The notes: a model not told the origin generated them from the sequence alone. A stretch of DNA of 64,000 nucleotides from Haloarchaeobius iranensis (GCF_900103505.1 NZ_FNIA01000007.1:62001-126000), one strand, 5' to 3'; shown: positions 42,138-51,134, counted from the first letter of the stretch. Program-made: numbers and translations.

Positions 42138-43525
42138 GTTCGACGCTATCGCAGTCGGCGACGGGCGAGTCCACGGCCGACGAGGCCGAGTCGGGCGGCG
42201 GAACGTCGACGGGGACGCGAGAAGGAGGGAGCGAGGGGAGCCAGCGGGTCATCTCCGAGACCGAGGAGGACACGAACCACTGGCGTGGCATCGGCGCGCT
42301 GACGTTCGTGGCGGGTGGAATGGGCGTCATCCTGAAACAGCCCGCCCTGCTCCTCGCGGCGGTCGTCGCGGTCGCCTACCTCGCGTACGTCCAGGTGACG
42401 ACGGTACCCCGGGCGACGGTCCGCATCCGACGGGAGCTGTCCGACCCGACGCCGGACCTGGGCGACGACCTGACGGTGACGGTGAGGGTCACAAACGTGG
42501 GCGACCGTGTCCTCCCGGACCTTCGGGTCGTCGACGGCGTGCCGGAGGAGCTCACCGTCGTGGGCGGCACGGCCAGGCTCGGCACCGCGCTCCGCCCCGG
42601 CGAGACCGACTCGTTCACGTACACGTTGAACGCCAGACGGGGGACACACGAGTTCAAGACGTGTGACACCATCGTCCGTGACTGGTCCGGCAAGCGCGAG
42701 CGATACACCCGCTTCCGGACCGGCGGCGAGGTGGTCGTCACGCCGTCGCTCTCGTCCACGCTACCGATGCCGCTCCGCAAGCAGACCTCGCAGTACGCTG
42801 GCCGCGTCGAGACCGACCACGCCGGCGACGGCGTCGAGTTCCACTCCACCCGCGAGTACCGTTCTGGTGACCCGCTGTCGCGGGTGGACTGGCGACGCTA
42901 CGCGCGCACCGGCGACCTCGCGACCCTCCAGTTCCGCGAGGAGCGGGCCGCGACAGTGATGCTCCTGCTCGACCTGCGCCAGGAGGCGTACGTGCGGCGC
43001 GACGAGGACGACCTCCACGCGGCCGACCTCGGCATCAACGCGGCCGGCCAGATTTTCACCACGCTGCTCGAGACCGGCGACCGGGTCGGTATCACCGCCC
43101 TGGCACCCCAGAAGGTCTGGCTCTCGCCCGGACTCGGCAACGAGCACCGGGTCGAGGTCGAGGAGCTGTTCGCCCACCACCCCGCGCTGTCGGCCGAGCG
43201 ACCGACGGGACGCTACTCCGTCACGCTCGGCGTCCGGAACCTCCGCAAGCGCCTCTCGGGCGACATCCAGGTGATGTTCTTCTCGCCGCTCTGTGACGAC
43301 GACGCGGTGAAGGCGGCACAGCTGCTCCACGCACACGGGCACAAGGTGACGGTGCTCAGCCCCGACCCGACGAACGACGGGACGCTCGGCCAGCGGTTCG
43401 CCCGCGTCGAGCGCGCGGACCGGATATCGACGCTCCGACAGGGTGGCGTCAGGGTGCTCGACTGGGACCCCGACGAACCGCTCGCGGAGTCCATCGCGCG
43501 GAACACCGTGCGGTGGTCGCGATGA
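42134..43525 (+). CDS. DUF58-domain protein (MoxR partner)
   Basis: A 463-residue protein. A 60-residue Ser/Gly/Glu-rich start is followed by two helices (about 55-90), a beta-rich extracellular CARDB/DUF11-like domain (VRVTNVGDRVLPDLRVVDGVPEE, about 110-185), and the DUF58 domain. The DUF58 signature is STREYRSGDPLSRVDWRRYA (about 240-258). The following vWA-like region includes MLLLDLRQEAY, a near-MIDAS strand, though the DxSxS motif reads DLRQE. DUF58 proteins are the usual partners of MoxR ATPases. Coupled on both sides by ATGA junctions. Confidence 0.92.
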   Translation: MSSTLSQSATGESTADEAESGGGTSTGTREGGSEGSQRVISETEEDTNHWRGIGALTFVAGGMGVILKQPALLLAAVVAVAYLAYVQVTTVPRATVRIRRELSDPTPDLGDDLTVTVRVTNVGDRVLPDLRVVDGVPEELTVVGGTARLGTALRPGETDSFTYTLNARRGTHEFKTCDTIVRDWSGKRERYTRFRTGGEVVVTPSLSSTLPMPLRKQTSQYAGRVETDHAGDGVEFHSTREYRSGDPLSRVDWRRYARTGDLATLQFREERAATVMLLLDLRQEAYVRRDEDDLHAADLGINAAGQIFTTLLETGDRVGITALAPQKVWLSPGLGNEHRVEVEELFAHHPALSAERPTGRYSVTLGVRNLRKRLSGDIQVMFFSPLCDDDAVKAAQLLHAHGHKVTVLSPDPTNDGTLGQRFARVERADRISTLRQGGVRVLDWDPDEPLAESIARNTVRWSR

Positions 43526-44031
43526 CGGAGATCGACAGGCGGCCGGTGCGCCTCTCGGCAATCGTCTCGCTCGGCGCGGCCGCGGTCGCCGCGCTCGCGG
43601 CCATCCTGACCGCGAGCGTCGGGGGCGTCGTCGCCGGGCTGGGCATCGTCGCACTCGCCCCCGGCCTCGTCGTCGGCTCGCGACGACTCGTCCACGCGGG
43701 CGGCGTCGTCCTCGCCGCGGGGATGGTGGTCGCGGGCGCGACCGGTGCCGGCGCTGCAGCAGAGCTGTTCCTGCTCGTCGGCACCGCGGCGACTGTCGTC
43801 GCCTGGGACGTCGGGCAGAACGCCGTGGGGCTGGGCCAGCAGCTGGGCCAGGAGGCGGAGACGACCCGGGCCGAACTCGCACACATCGGCGCGACGCTGG
43901 TCGTCGGCGGGGTCACGGTCGGCGTCGCGTACGGCCTGTACCAGGTCGCCGGCACCGGCCAGCCGCTCCCAGCACTGGTGATGCTGCTGGTCGCGGCGCT
44001 CGTCCTGACCACGGCGCTGCGACAGACGTAG
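43522..44031 (+). CDS. polytopic membrane protein of the MoxR locus
   Basis: A 169-residue protein with about five short hydrophobic helices, rich in Ala, Gly and Val (LSAIVSLGAAAVAALAAILT, LFLLVGTAATVVAWDVGQN, VMLLVAALVLTTALRQT). It has no soluble domain. A hydrophilic segment GQQLGQEAETTRAELAHIG lies between helices 3 and 4. Start overlaps the DUF58 stop by 4 bp. Converges on moxR with 6 bases between stops. Specific to haloarchaeal MoxR loci as far as I can tell. Confidence 0.78.
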   Translation: MTEIDRRPVRLSAIVSLGAAAVAALAAILTASVGGVVAGLGIVALAPGLVVGSRRLVHAGGVVLAAGMVVAGATGAGAAAELFLLVGTAATVVAWDVGQNAVGLGQQLGQEAETTRAELAHIGATLVVGGVTVGVAYGLYQVAGTGQPLPALVMLLVAALVLTTALRQT

Positions 44032-44037
44032 AAGGGG

Positions 44038-44988
44038 TTACTCGACGGTCGGGACCGGGACCGAGTCGAGCACCGTCTGGACGACCTCACGCTTGTCGAC
44101 GTTGTTCACCATCGCGTCCGGCGTCAGCACGAGACGGTGCGCGAGCACCGGCAGCGCCACGCGCTTGATGTCGTCGGGCGTGACGTACTCGCGGCCGACC
44201 ATCGCGGCGTAGGCGCGCGAGGCCTCGAACAGGCGCTGGGTCCCACGCGGAGAGACGCCGATGTCGACGCGGCCGTCCTGCCGGGTCTCGCGGCAGAGCG
44301 CGGCCATGTACGCGAGGAGGTCGTCGTCGACCCGCACGTCCTCCGGCACCTGCCGGAGCTCCGCGACCTCCTCGTCGCTGAGGACGCGGTCGACGCTCGG
44401 GCTCTGGTCGACGCGACCCGCGCGGCGACGGAGCAGTTCGATCTCGCCCTCCTCGTCGGGGTAGCCGATGCTCGACTTGACGATGAAGCGGTCGACCTGT
44501 GCTTCCGGCAGCGGGAACGTCCCCTCCTGCTCGACGGGGTTCTGCGTCGCGATGACGAAGAACGGCTGCGGGAGCATCCGCGTGTCGCCGTCGACGGTGA
44601 CCTGTCCCTCCTCCATCGCCTCGAGCAGGGCGGCCTGGGTCTTCGGCGGCGCGCGGTTGATCTCGTCCGCGAGCACGATGTTCGCGAAGATGGGACCGGC
44701 CTGGAACTCGAACTCGCGGCTCTCCTCGTTGAACACGTGCGTCCCCGTCACGTCGGAGGGCAGGAGGTCGGGGGTGAACTGGATGCGGGAGAAGGACAAT
44801 CCGAGGGCGGACGCCATCGACCGTGCCGTGAGCGTCTTGCCGGTCCCGGGCACGTCCTCGAGGAGTACGTGACCGCGGCCGACGACGCCCATCAGTACGG
44901 TTTCGAGGAACTCTCGGTCGGCGATGACCGAGTTCCCGATGGCGTCGAGGACTGCGTTGCAGTCCTCGTTTGCTTGGCTAACGTCCAT
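44038..44988 (-). CDS. MoxR-family AAA+ ATPase
   Basis: A 316-residue AAA+ ATPase of the MoxR group. It shows Walker A EDVPGTGKT (about 43-51), Walker B NIVLADEINRAPPKTQAALL (about 101-120), the sensor-1 FFVIATQNP, and VDRFIVKSSIGYP plus VSPRGTQRL (arginine finger and sensor 2). MoxR enzymes act as chaperones for membrane or periplasmic complexes via DUF58/vWA partners. The facing gene set, tail to tail, includes that partner. A TATA box 24-33 bases before the start makes the message leaderless. Confidence 0.95.
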   Translation of the reverse strand: MDVSQANEDCNAVLDAIGNSVIADREFLETVLMGVVGRGHVLLEDVPGTGKTLTARSMASALGLSFSRIQFTPDLLPSDVTGTHVFNEESREFEFQAGPIFANIVLADEINRAPPKTQAALLEAMEEGQVTVDGDTRMLPQPFFVIATQNPVEQEGTFPLPEAQVDRFIVKSSIGYPDEEGEIELLRRRAGRVDQSPSVDRVLSDEEVAELRQVPEDVRVDDDLLAYMAALCRETRQDGRVDIGVSPRGTQRLFEASRAYAAMVGREYVTPDDIKRVALPVLAHRLVLTPDAMVNNVDKREVVQTVLDSVPVPTVE

Positions 44989-45011
44989 GGTATCTCCCTG
45001 CGACGCATGCA

Positions 45012-45021
45012 ATTTATTATT
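45012..45021 (-). promoter_or_regulatory. TATA box of moxR
   Basis: The minus strand reads AATAATAAAT (45021-45012), 24 to 33 bases before the moxR ATG at 44988, in an otherwise GC-rich sequence. Spacing fits a leaderless transcript beginning at or just before the start codon. Confidence 0.6.
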
Positions 45022-45089
45022 GACGATTGTCACCACACGCCCGACCGAATCGAAACCCCTAAAATACTCAGCGGGCAAGGTGAGAGCGA

Positions 45090-45174
45090 GCCGAGATAGC
45101 CTAGCCTGGCCAAGGCGGTAGATTCGAAATCTACTGTCCACACGGACACGGGAGTTCAAATCTCCCTCTCGGCG
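45090..45174 (+). tRNA. tRNA-Ser (anticodon CGA)
   Basis: A class II tRNA. The acceptor stem GCCGAGA (45090-45096) pairs with TCTCGGC (45167-45173), followed by the discriminator G. The anticodon stem GTAGA/TCTAC (45118-45122, 45130-45134) encloses TTCGAAA with CGA at 45125-45127. A long variable arm (GTCC...GGAC type) identifies it as serine rather than leucine. The T arm carries GGTTCAAATC-like GTTCAAA. No intron and no encoded CCA. It decodes UCG. A second copy of the 3' end lies downstream. Confidence 0.96.
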
Positions 45175-45301
45175 TTTCTTCGGGAACCACGACGGCGAGC
45201 GCAGCGAGCCGTCCGTCCACGAAGAAACGCCAAAGGGGAGTTTGAACCAGGGAGCGAGCACAGCGAGCGACCGCGGTTCAAATCTCCCTCTCGGCGTTTC
45301 T
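45154..45301 (+). repeat. tRNA-Ser 3'-end repeats (direct and inverted copies)
   Basis: The last 21 bases of the tRNA plus 5 flanking bases (45154-45179) are repeated exactly at 45276-45301 in the same orientation, 122 bp away. Between them, an inverted copy (45220-45247) matches about 25 of 29 positions, with a perfect 12-bp arm, GGCGTTTCTTCG (45171-45182) against CGAAGAAACGCC (45220-45231). tRNA 3' ends are typical attachment sites for archaeal integrases. The repeats are seen; that they are the scar of an integrated element is inference, since no integrase remains. Confidence 0.75.
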
Positions 45302-45545
45302 CTCGACGCGATGACGACGAGCGGTGCGTCTTCCGAACGCAGTGAGGAACAGGAGGTCGCGAACGGGGAGCGACGCGACCCGTGAGCGGCGTCCCGTCCA
45401 GTTCCGACTGGGAGGCCCCGGTATGTTTCCGGGGCGACGAGAGACGGGAGCCGTCCTCGCTCGACCGCTCGCGGACGGACACGACGTTACCAGCCGGCGG
45501 GAACCGACCTCCACATCTAATGGCTCGTGCTATCAATACACACAT
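45302..45545. other. intergenic region with a GC hairpin
   Basis: No convincing gene between the tRNA repeat and the PPOX-type gene. It includes a 7-bp stem with a 7-base loop, GCCCCGG-TATGTTT-CCGGGGC (45415-45435). The sequence CGACGAGCGGTGCG etc. is GC-rich and coding-like in two frames but without start or known homology. May be a leftover of the same mobile element. Confidence 0.45.
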
Positions 45546-46010
45546 ATGGCGCAGCAGACAGCAACGCAGATGGACGCACTGGAGATAGACGAGTTCCTCG
45601 AATCACAACAGACGGGTGTCCTCGCGCTCGCGAACGACGGCGACGCCTACGCGGTCCCGCTCTCGTTCGCGTACGACGACGACGACCGGTCGGTGTACCT
45701 ACGGCTCGGGTTCGCACCGGGGAGTCAGAAGCAGCGCTACCTCGAGAGGACCGACCACGTCTCCTTCGTCGTCTACGACGACACCGACGAGGGCTGGAAG
45801 AGCGTCCTCGTGGAGGGGAAGGTGACGATGCTGTCACACGACAGCCTCGACGCCGCCATCGTGGAGGTGATGGAGGGGCTCGACATCCCGTACTTCCAGG
45901 TCCACTCCCGGCCGGCGACCGATATCCAGTTCAACGTTGCCTGTATCGAGCCGACGCAGGTGAACGGTATCATCGAGGGGTACTCCCACCGGACGGACGA
46001 CGAGGCGTGA
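45546..46010 (+). CDS. pyridoxamine 5'-phosphate oxidase-family protein
   Basis: A 154-residue split-barrel flavoprotein. It begins with a helix MDALEIDEFLESQQTGVLALAN followed by the FMN-binding barrel (YAVPLSFAYDDDDRSVYLRLG, SFVVYDDTDEGWKSVLVEGKV). It resembles general nitroreductase-like or F420-binding PPOX proteins of archaea rather than true PdxH. The C-terminal segment HSRPATDIQFNVACIEPTQVNGIIEG closes the barrel. The role is unknown, perhaps redox of a small ligand or F420. Start at 45546 after CACAT. Confidence 0.88.
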   Translation: MAQQTATQMDALEIDEFLESQQTGVLALANDGDAYAVPLSFAYDDDDRSVYLRLGFAPGSQKQRYLERTDHVSFVVYDDTDEGWKSVLVEGKVTMLSHDSLDAAIVEVMEGLDIPYFQVHSRPATDIQFNVACIEPTQVNGIIEGYSHRTDDEA

Positions 46011-46172
46011 CGCGTCGGAGTCCGGTGCTTCCGTCCCCCGCACGTGGCCGAATTTTCAGCGGGTCCTCCCCGGAACACCTGCCGACAATGGGTCACCCGC
46101 GGGTAAGTCGGGACTACCGACCGGCGCGGCGGTTTCGGTGGGTTTTACGCCCCGTCGCGCGTCGGTTCGCCC

Positions 46173-47579
46173 ATGTCCGACGACTACCGCACCGAACAGG
46201 ACAGCCTCGGCGAGATGCAGGTACCGGCCGACGCGTACTGGGGTGCACAGACCCAGCGCGCGGTCGAGAACTTCCCCATCTCGGGGCTGACGTTCGGCCG
46301 CCGGTTCGTGCGCGCCCTCGGTGTCGTGAAGAAGGCCGCGGCGCAGGCCAACCGCGACCTCGAGATGATCCCGGAGGACAAGGCCGACTGCATCGTCGCC
46401 GCCGCCGACGAGGTCATCGCCGGCGAGCACGACGACCAGTTCCCGGTCGACGTGTTCCAGACCGGCTCGGGCACGTCCTCGAACATGAACGCCAACGAGG
46501 TCATCTCGAACCGCGCCACCGAGCTCTACGGCGGCGACATCGGCTCCCGGGAGATCCACCCGAACGACCACGTGAACTTCGGCCAGTCGAGCAACGACGT
46601 CATCCCCACCGCGATGCACGTCGCGGCGCTCGAGGCCGTCGAGAAGGACGTCATCCCGGCGCTGGACATCCTCCGCGAGGCGCTGCGCGCGAAGGAGGAG
46701 GAGTTCGACGGCGTCGTCAAGACCGGCCGCACCCACCTGCAGGACGCGACGCCGGTCCGGCTCGGCCAGGAGTTCGGCGGCTACGCAACCCAGATGGAGA
46801 AGGGGCTCGTCCGCGTCGACAACGTCCGCGAGCACCTGAGCGAGCTCGCGCTCGGCGGGACCGCGGTCGGCACGGGGCTGAACACGCACCCCGAGTTCGC
46901 CTCGCGTGCGGCCGAGTACATCACGAAGGAGACGGGCGTCCAGTTCCGCGAGGCCGACGACCACTTCGAGGCGCAGGCCGCTCACGACGCGATGGGGGAG
47001 GCCCACGGCGCGCTCCGGACCGTCGCCGGGAGCCTGAACAAGATCGCGAACGACCTGCGGCTGCTCGCCTCCGGCCCGCGCAACGGGCTCGGCGAGATCG
47101 AGCAGCCCGAGAACCAGCCCGGCTCGTCCATCATGCCCGGCAAGGTGAACCCGGTCGTCGCCGAGGCCGTCAACCAGGTGCACAAGCAGGTCGTCGGCAA
47201 CGACGCCGCCGTCTCGGCCGGCGCTGCGGAGGGCCAGCTCGACCTCAACCTGTACAAGCCGGTCTGTGCGTACAACTTCCTGCAGTCCGCCGAACTCGTC
47301 ACGAACGCGAGCGAAGTGTTCGCCCGGAAGTTCGTCGCGAAGCTGGAGGCCAACGAGGAGCACTGTCAGGACCAGGTCGAGCAGTCGATGGCGCTCGCGA
47401 CCGCGCTCAACCCGCACATCGGCTACGACAAGGCCAGCGAGGTCGCCAAGGCCGCGCTGAAGGAGGACAAGACCGTCCGCGAGGTCGTCGTCGAGAAGGG
47501 CTACCTCTCGGAGGCGGAGGCCGACGAGGTCATCGACCCCGAGGCGATGACCTACACCGGCATCCTGGGCGACGACTGA
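46173..47579 (+). CDS. fumC: class II fumarate hydratase
   Basis: A 468-residue fumarase of the fumarase/aspartase superfamily, interconverting fumarate and malate in the citric acid cycle. The signature GSSIMPGKVNP (about 317-327) contains the catalytic Ser loop. Other conserved blocks are TGSGTSSNMNANEVI, HPNDHVNFGQSSNDVIPTAMH and KTGRTHLQDATPV. Length and motifs match FumC; argininosuccinate lyase and aspartase are excluded by HVN-GQSSND sequence. Archaea often use class I fumarases, so this class II form is typical of haloarchaea. Confidence 0.96.
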   Translation: MSDDYRTEQDSLGEMQVPADAYWGAQTQRAVENFPISGLTFGRRFVRALGVVKKAAAQANRDLEMIPEDKADCIVAAADEVIAGEHDDQFPVDVFQTGSGTSSNMNANEVISNRATELYGGDIGSREIHPNDHVNFGQSSNDVIPTAMHVAALEAVEKDVIPALDILREALRAKEEEFDGVVKTGRTHLQDATPVRLGQEFGGYATQMEKGLVRVDNVREHLSELALGGTAVGTGLNTHPEFASRAAEYITKETGVQFREADDHFEAQAAHDAMGEAHGALRTVAGSLNKIANDLRLLASGPRNGLGEIEQPENQPGSSIMPGKVNPVVAEAVNQVHKQVVGNDAAVSAGAAEGQLDLNLYKPVCAYNFLQSAELVTNASEVFARKFVAKLEANEEHCQDQVEQSMALATALNPHIGYDKASEVAKAALKEDKTVREVVVEKGYLSEAEADEVIDPEAMTYTGILGDD

Positions 47580-47831
47580 GCCGGCCCGTCAAGTAGCTCT
47601 CGAAGCGGGGCTACAGCACCCGGAACCGTTCGATGGGACCGTACGACCCGGTCGTCGACCACGACTCGTCGGTCCCGCGCCGCCGTGCGGAGAAAGATTT
47701 ATCACTTCGAAATTCGCTGACTGGCTTCAGACCGACCGCACGACGGCAGTAAGTTACCGAGAGTGACCGGTAGACGGCGCCACGGCGAACAATCCACTGT
47801 TGTTATGGGGGATGCCGGAGTCGATTCGAGT

Positions 47832-48065
47832 ATGTACACCTGCAGAGACTGCAATCAGTCGTTCAGCACAGAGCTCGCCCTCGAGCTACACCACGACAAG
47901 TGCGAGAAGGGCCAGCTGTTCTGCGAGTCCTGTGGTGGACGATTCTCCGAGCGCGTAGCGACACGGGACGGCTGGCACTACCGATGTCCAGACGAGGACT
48001 GCGACGGCGAGGGCCTCGGCGACGACATCGTCCGCATCGAGGACATCAAGGCAGCGACGCAGTGA
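47832..48065 (+). CDS. small zinc-finger protein
   Basis: A 77-residue protein with two zinc-binding motifs. The first is YTCRDCNQSFSTELALELHHDKC, a C2H2/C2HC finger; the second is FCESCGGRFSERV followed by YRCPDEDC, a ribbon-like CxxC...CxxxxC pair. Short archaeal zinc-finger proteins of this kind are thought to bind nucleic acid or proteins; the role is not known. The start at 47832 (MYTCRDC) is preferred over an in-frame ATG at 47805. An AT box at about 47695-47701 (GATTTATC) may be its promoter with a 110-base leader. Confidence 0.82.
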   Translation: MYTCRDCNQSFSTELALELHHDKCEKGQLFCESCGGRFSERVATRDGWHYRCPDEDCDGEGLGDDIVRIEDIKAATQ

Positions 48066-48162
48066 GCGCGCTGGCGGCGGGCAGTTCTGTGGACGCCTGC
48101 TTCTGAGAGGAGTCGCTCTCCGAACCCGACGGAGGAACACACTATCGGGGGAGACTGGACGG

Positions 48163-48169
48163 TTTTTTA
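48163..48169 (+). promoter_or_regulatory. TATA-like element of gatE
   Basis: TTTTTTA (48163-48169), in a GC-rich setting, is centred 29 bases before the gatE ATG at 48195. It suits a leaderless promoter. The T-run could equally end transcription of the zinc-finger gene; 100 bases lie between that stop and this site. Confidence 0.5.
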
Positions 48170-48194
48170 CCCCTCCGGGTCGGACCTGCTCTCA

Positions 48195-50063
48195 ATGACC
48201 GACCACGACTACGACGAGCTCGGGTTGGTGGCCGGGCTGGAGATCCATCAGCAGCTCGACACCGACACGAAGCTGTTCTGTTCGTGTCCGACCGACCTCC
48301 GCGAGGCCGACGCGTCGACCCGCCAGTTCACGCGGTACCTGCATCCCACGAAGAGCGAACTCGGCGAGATCGACGAGGCGGCGCTGGAGGAGAGCCAGGT
48401 CGAACGGGAGTTCACCTACCTCGGCTACGACACCACCTGCCTCGTCGAGGAGGACGACGAACCGCCGCACCGGCTCGACCAGGAGGCACGCACGGTCGTC
48501 CTCGAGATCGCCCAGCTGCTCGACATGGAGCCGGTGGACGTCGCGCACGTCATGCGCAAGCTCGTCGTCGACGGCTCGAACACGTCGGGGTTCCAGCGCT
48601 CGACGCTCGTGGCGACCGACGGCGAGATACAGACGGACGAGGGCCCCGTCAGAGTCGCGGACCTGATGCTGGAGGAGGAGAGCGCCCAGCGCATCGAGGA
48701 GACCGAGGCGGGCGTCACCTACAGCCTCGACCGGCTCGGCATCCCGCTGGTGGAGATCGGCACGAAGCCCGACATCTCCTCGCCGGAGCAGGCCCGCGAC
48801 GCGGCCGAGCGCATCGGGATGCTCCTCCGCTCGACGGGCCACGTGAAGCGTGGACTGGGGACCATCCGGCAGGACGTGAACATCTCCATCGCCGACGGTG
48901 CGCGGGTCGAGGTGAAGGGCGTCCAGAGCCTCGACGACATCGACGACATCGTCCGGAACGAGGTCGGCCGGCAGGTCGCACTCCTCGACATCGCGGCCGA
49001 ACTCGAGGAGCGCGGCGCGAGCGTCGGCGAGGTCCAGGACGTGACCGGGGTCTTCGAGGACACCGACTCCGGTGTCGTCCGGGGCGCGCTCGAAGACGGC
49101 GGTGCGGTGTACGCGGTGCCGCTGTACGGCTTCGACGGGCTGGTCGGCCGGGAGATACAGCCCGACCGTCGGCTCGGCACCGAGCTCTCGGACCACGCGA
49201 AGCGTCACGGCGCGGGCGGTATCTTCCACACGGACGAGCTGCCGGCGTACGGCGTCACCGAGGCGGAGGTCGAGGCCATGTGCGAGGCCGTCGGTGCCGG
49301 TGAGGAGGACGCGGTCGCGATGGTCGCCGCCGAGGCGGGCGTCGCCGAGCCGGCCGTCGAGGCCGCTGCAGCCCGCGCGGAGACGGCGATGGACGGTGTC
49401 CCGGAGGAAACTCGTGGCGCGAACGAGGACGGGACGACGCGCTACCTGCGGCCGCTGCCCGGCGCGGCGCGGATGTACCCCGAGACGGACGTGCCGCCGG
49501 TCGAGCTCGACCCGAGCGAGGTCGCGGTCCCCGAACTCCTCACCGAGAAGGTCGAGCGGTACCAGGACGAGTACGACCTCGACGCCGGACTGGCCGAGCA
49601 GGTCGCCTACGGCACGCACATGCCGCTGTTCGAGTCCGTGGTCGCCGATGGGGTCGACGCGACGCTCGCCGCAGGGACGCTGGAGTCGACGCTGACCGAG
49701 CTCCGCCGCGACGACGTCCCCGTCGCCGACCTCACGGACGAGCACCTCCGCGACGCGCTACGCCTCGTCGACGACGGCGAGGTACCGAACGAGGGGCTGC
49801 CCGAGCTACTGACCGCGCTGGCGGTGAACCCCGAGCTGACCGCTGAGGAGGCGGTCGAGCAGGAGGACCTCGGCGGCGTCGACGAGAGCGAGGTGCGAGA
49901 GGCCGTCGTCGAGGTCGTCGAGCGCAACGCCGACCAGGTCGCGGAACAGGGGATGGGCGCGTTCTCGGCGCTCATGGGCGAGTGCATGGGTGCGCTGCGC
50001 GGCAAGGCCGACGGCGACGTCGTCAGCGACACGCTCCGCGAGGAGATCCAGAAGCGCGCCTGA
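48195..50063 (+). CDS. gatE: glutamyl-tRNA(Gln) amidotransferase subunit E
   Basis: A 622-residue GatE, the tRNA-binding kinase subunit of the archaeal GatDE complex that converts Glu-tRNA(Gln) to Gln-tRNA(Gln). The N-terminal domain is GLEIHQQLDTDTKLFCSCPT (about 14-33) with SGFQRSTLVATDGEIQ and GVTYSLDRLGIPLVEIGTKPD, as in GatB. A GAD insertion lies between about 285 and 400, which separates GatE from bacterial GatB. The tail has a GatB/YqeY-like helical domain ending MGECMGALRGKADG. The partner gatD is not adjacent. Confidence 0.96.
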   Translation: MTDHDYDELGLVAGLEIHQQLDTDTKLFCSCPTDLREADASTRQFTRYLHPTKSELGEIDEAALEESQVEREFTYLGYDTTCLVEEDDEPPHRLDQEARTVVLEIAQLLDMEPVDVAHVMRKLVVDGSNTSGFQRSTLVATDGEIQTDEGPVRVADLMLEEESAQRIEETEAGVTYSLDRLGIPLVEIGTKPDISSPEQARDAAERIGMLLRSTGHVKRGLGTIRQDVNISIADGARVEVKGVQSLDDIDDIVRNEVGRQVALLDIAAELEERGASVGEVQDVTGVFEDTDSGVVRGALEDGGAVYAVPLYGFDGLVGREIQPDRRLGTELSDHAKRHGAGGIFHTDELPAYGVTEAEVEAMCEAVGAGEEDAVAMVAAEAGVAEPAVEAAAARAETAMDGVPEETRGANEDGTTRYLRPLPGAARMYPETDVPPVELDPSEVAVPELLTEKVERYQDEYDLDAGLAEQVAYGTHMPLFESVVADGVDATLAAGTLESTLTELRRDDVPVADLTDEHLRDALRLVDDGEVPNEGLPELLTALAVNPELTAEEAVEQEDLGGVDESEVREAVVEVVERNADQVAEQGMGAFSALMGECMGALRGKADGDVVSDTLREEIQKRA

Positions 50064-50088
50064 ACGAGGGGCGCGAGAAGCGGTTCTT

Positions 50089-50961
50089 TCAGTCGGCCCG
50101 CTGTCCCCGCGTCTCGGTGTCCTCGTCGCCGATGGGGAGCAGCCGGGCGACCCGGGCCTCGTACACCGCCGGGTCGGGCATCCGCTGGGAGATGTAGTAC
50201 GCGATACCGACGAGCACCAGCGCGAACGCCGCGTCGGTCAGCCAGTGGACGCCGAGGTAGAACGTCGAGAACATGATGAGCACCGTCAGGATGCCGGCCA
50301 GCCACGCGTACGGCCGGTCGGTCTCGCGGGCGTACAGCGCCGCCATCGCGGAGATGCCGGTGTGCAGGCTCGGGAACGCCTTCACCAGCGTGTCCGTCGA
50401 GGTGATTCCCTCGCTCACGATGGGGTGGAGGTTGTACAGCAGGGCGCGCATGACGGGCTCGCCGCTCGCGGTCTGCCCGAGGTACTCCGAGGTCACCGCG
50501 ACCGGGAACGCGAGGAAGTACGGGAGCGCGAGCAGGACGAGCAGCGCGTAGCCCGCACAGTACCGCCGGGCCTGCTCGCGGTCGTGTACCTTCAGCTTGA
50601 AGTAGGTGAACAGGGTCACGAACGGGAAGCCGATGAGGTAGACGAACGCCAGGAAGTACGTCATCGGCTCCCACGTGAACGCCTGGAAGTAGAGCACGGT
50701 CGTTCCTTCCAGGTCGTAGATGACGGACGTGTACGCCGCGCCGGAGTGGAACGTCGCCGCCATGGTGTTCACGCCCTGGGTGACGACCCAGGCGACACCG
50801 AGGTACTTCCAGTCGGTCCTGACCAGTTCCCGGGCGAACTCTCGTGGCGAGGTCTCGGGGACGAACAGGGCGAAGCCGACGGCGAACGTGATGAGGGTCG
50901 GGACAGTCACGACGAGGGTGAACAGGGTCCCGAACGAGATGGAGGGCAGGAGCTGTTGCAT
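50089..50961 (-). CDS. PAP2-type membrane phosphatase
   Basis: A 290-residue protein of the PAP2 superfamily with about six transmembrane helices. The catalytic motifs are KAFPSLHTGIS (about 193-203) and STFYLGVHWLTDAAF (about 232-246), matching C2 (SxxxxxH) and C3 (SRxxxxxHxxxD) with the SR replaced by ST. Family members hydrolyse or transfer phosphate on lipid phosphates, including phosphatidylglycerol phosphate or prenyl diphosphates; the inositol-phosphotransferase-like variants also have the ST form. The exact substrate is unknown. A long N-terminal half (1-170) contains three helices and a loop. Confidence 0.85.
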   Translation of the reverse strand: MQQLLPSISFGTLFTLVVTVPTLITFAVGFALFVPETSPREFARELVRTDWKYLGVAWVVTQGVNTMAATFHSGAAYTSVIYDLEGTTVLYFQAFTWEPMTYFLAFVYLIGFPFVTLFTYFKLKVHDREQARRYCAGYALLVLLALPYFLAFPVAVTSEYLGQTASGEPVMRALLYNLHPIVSEGITSTDTLVKAFPSLHTGISAMAALYARETDRPYAWLAGILTVLIMFSTFYLGVHWLTDAAFALVLVGIAYYISQRMPDPAVYEARVARLLPIGDEDTETRGQRAD

Positions 50962-51134
50962 GGTCCTACACGACGTGGGCTGTCGGCGGCTGTCGTTCGT
51001 CGAGTGAGACGTCGGGCGGTGCGCCGGGGCGGAACCGTCGCTGGGGGCTCTGGAGGGGCATGAGACCTATCGATTACTACATAATCCCTCGCGTCGATTA
51101 AAGACTTTCCGGTACAGTTGACATGCGCCCCGGG

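Noticed and set aside
45324-45545. In-frame upstream extension of the PPOX-type gene
   Set aside because: The extension is not protein-like and crosses the GC hairpin; the family begins at 45546.
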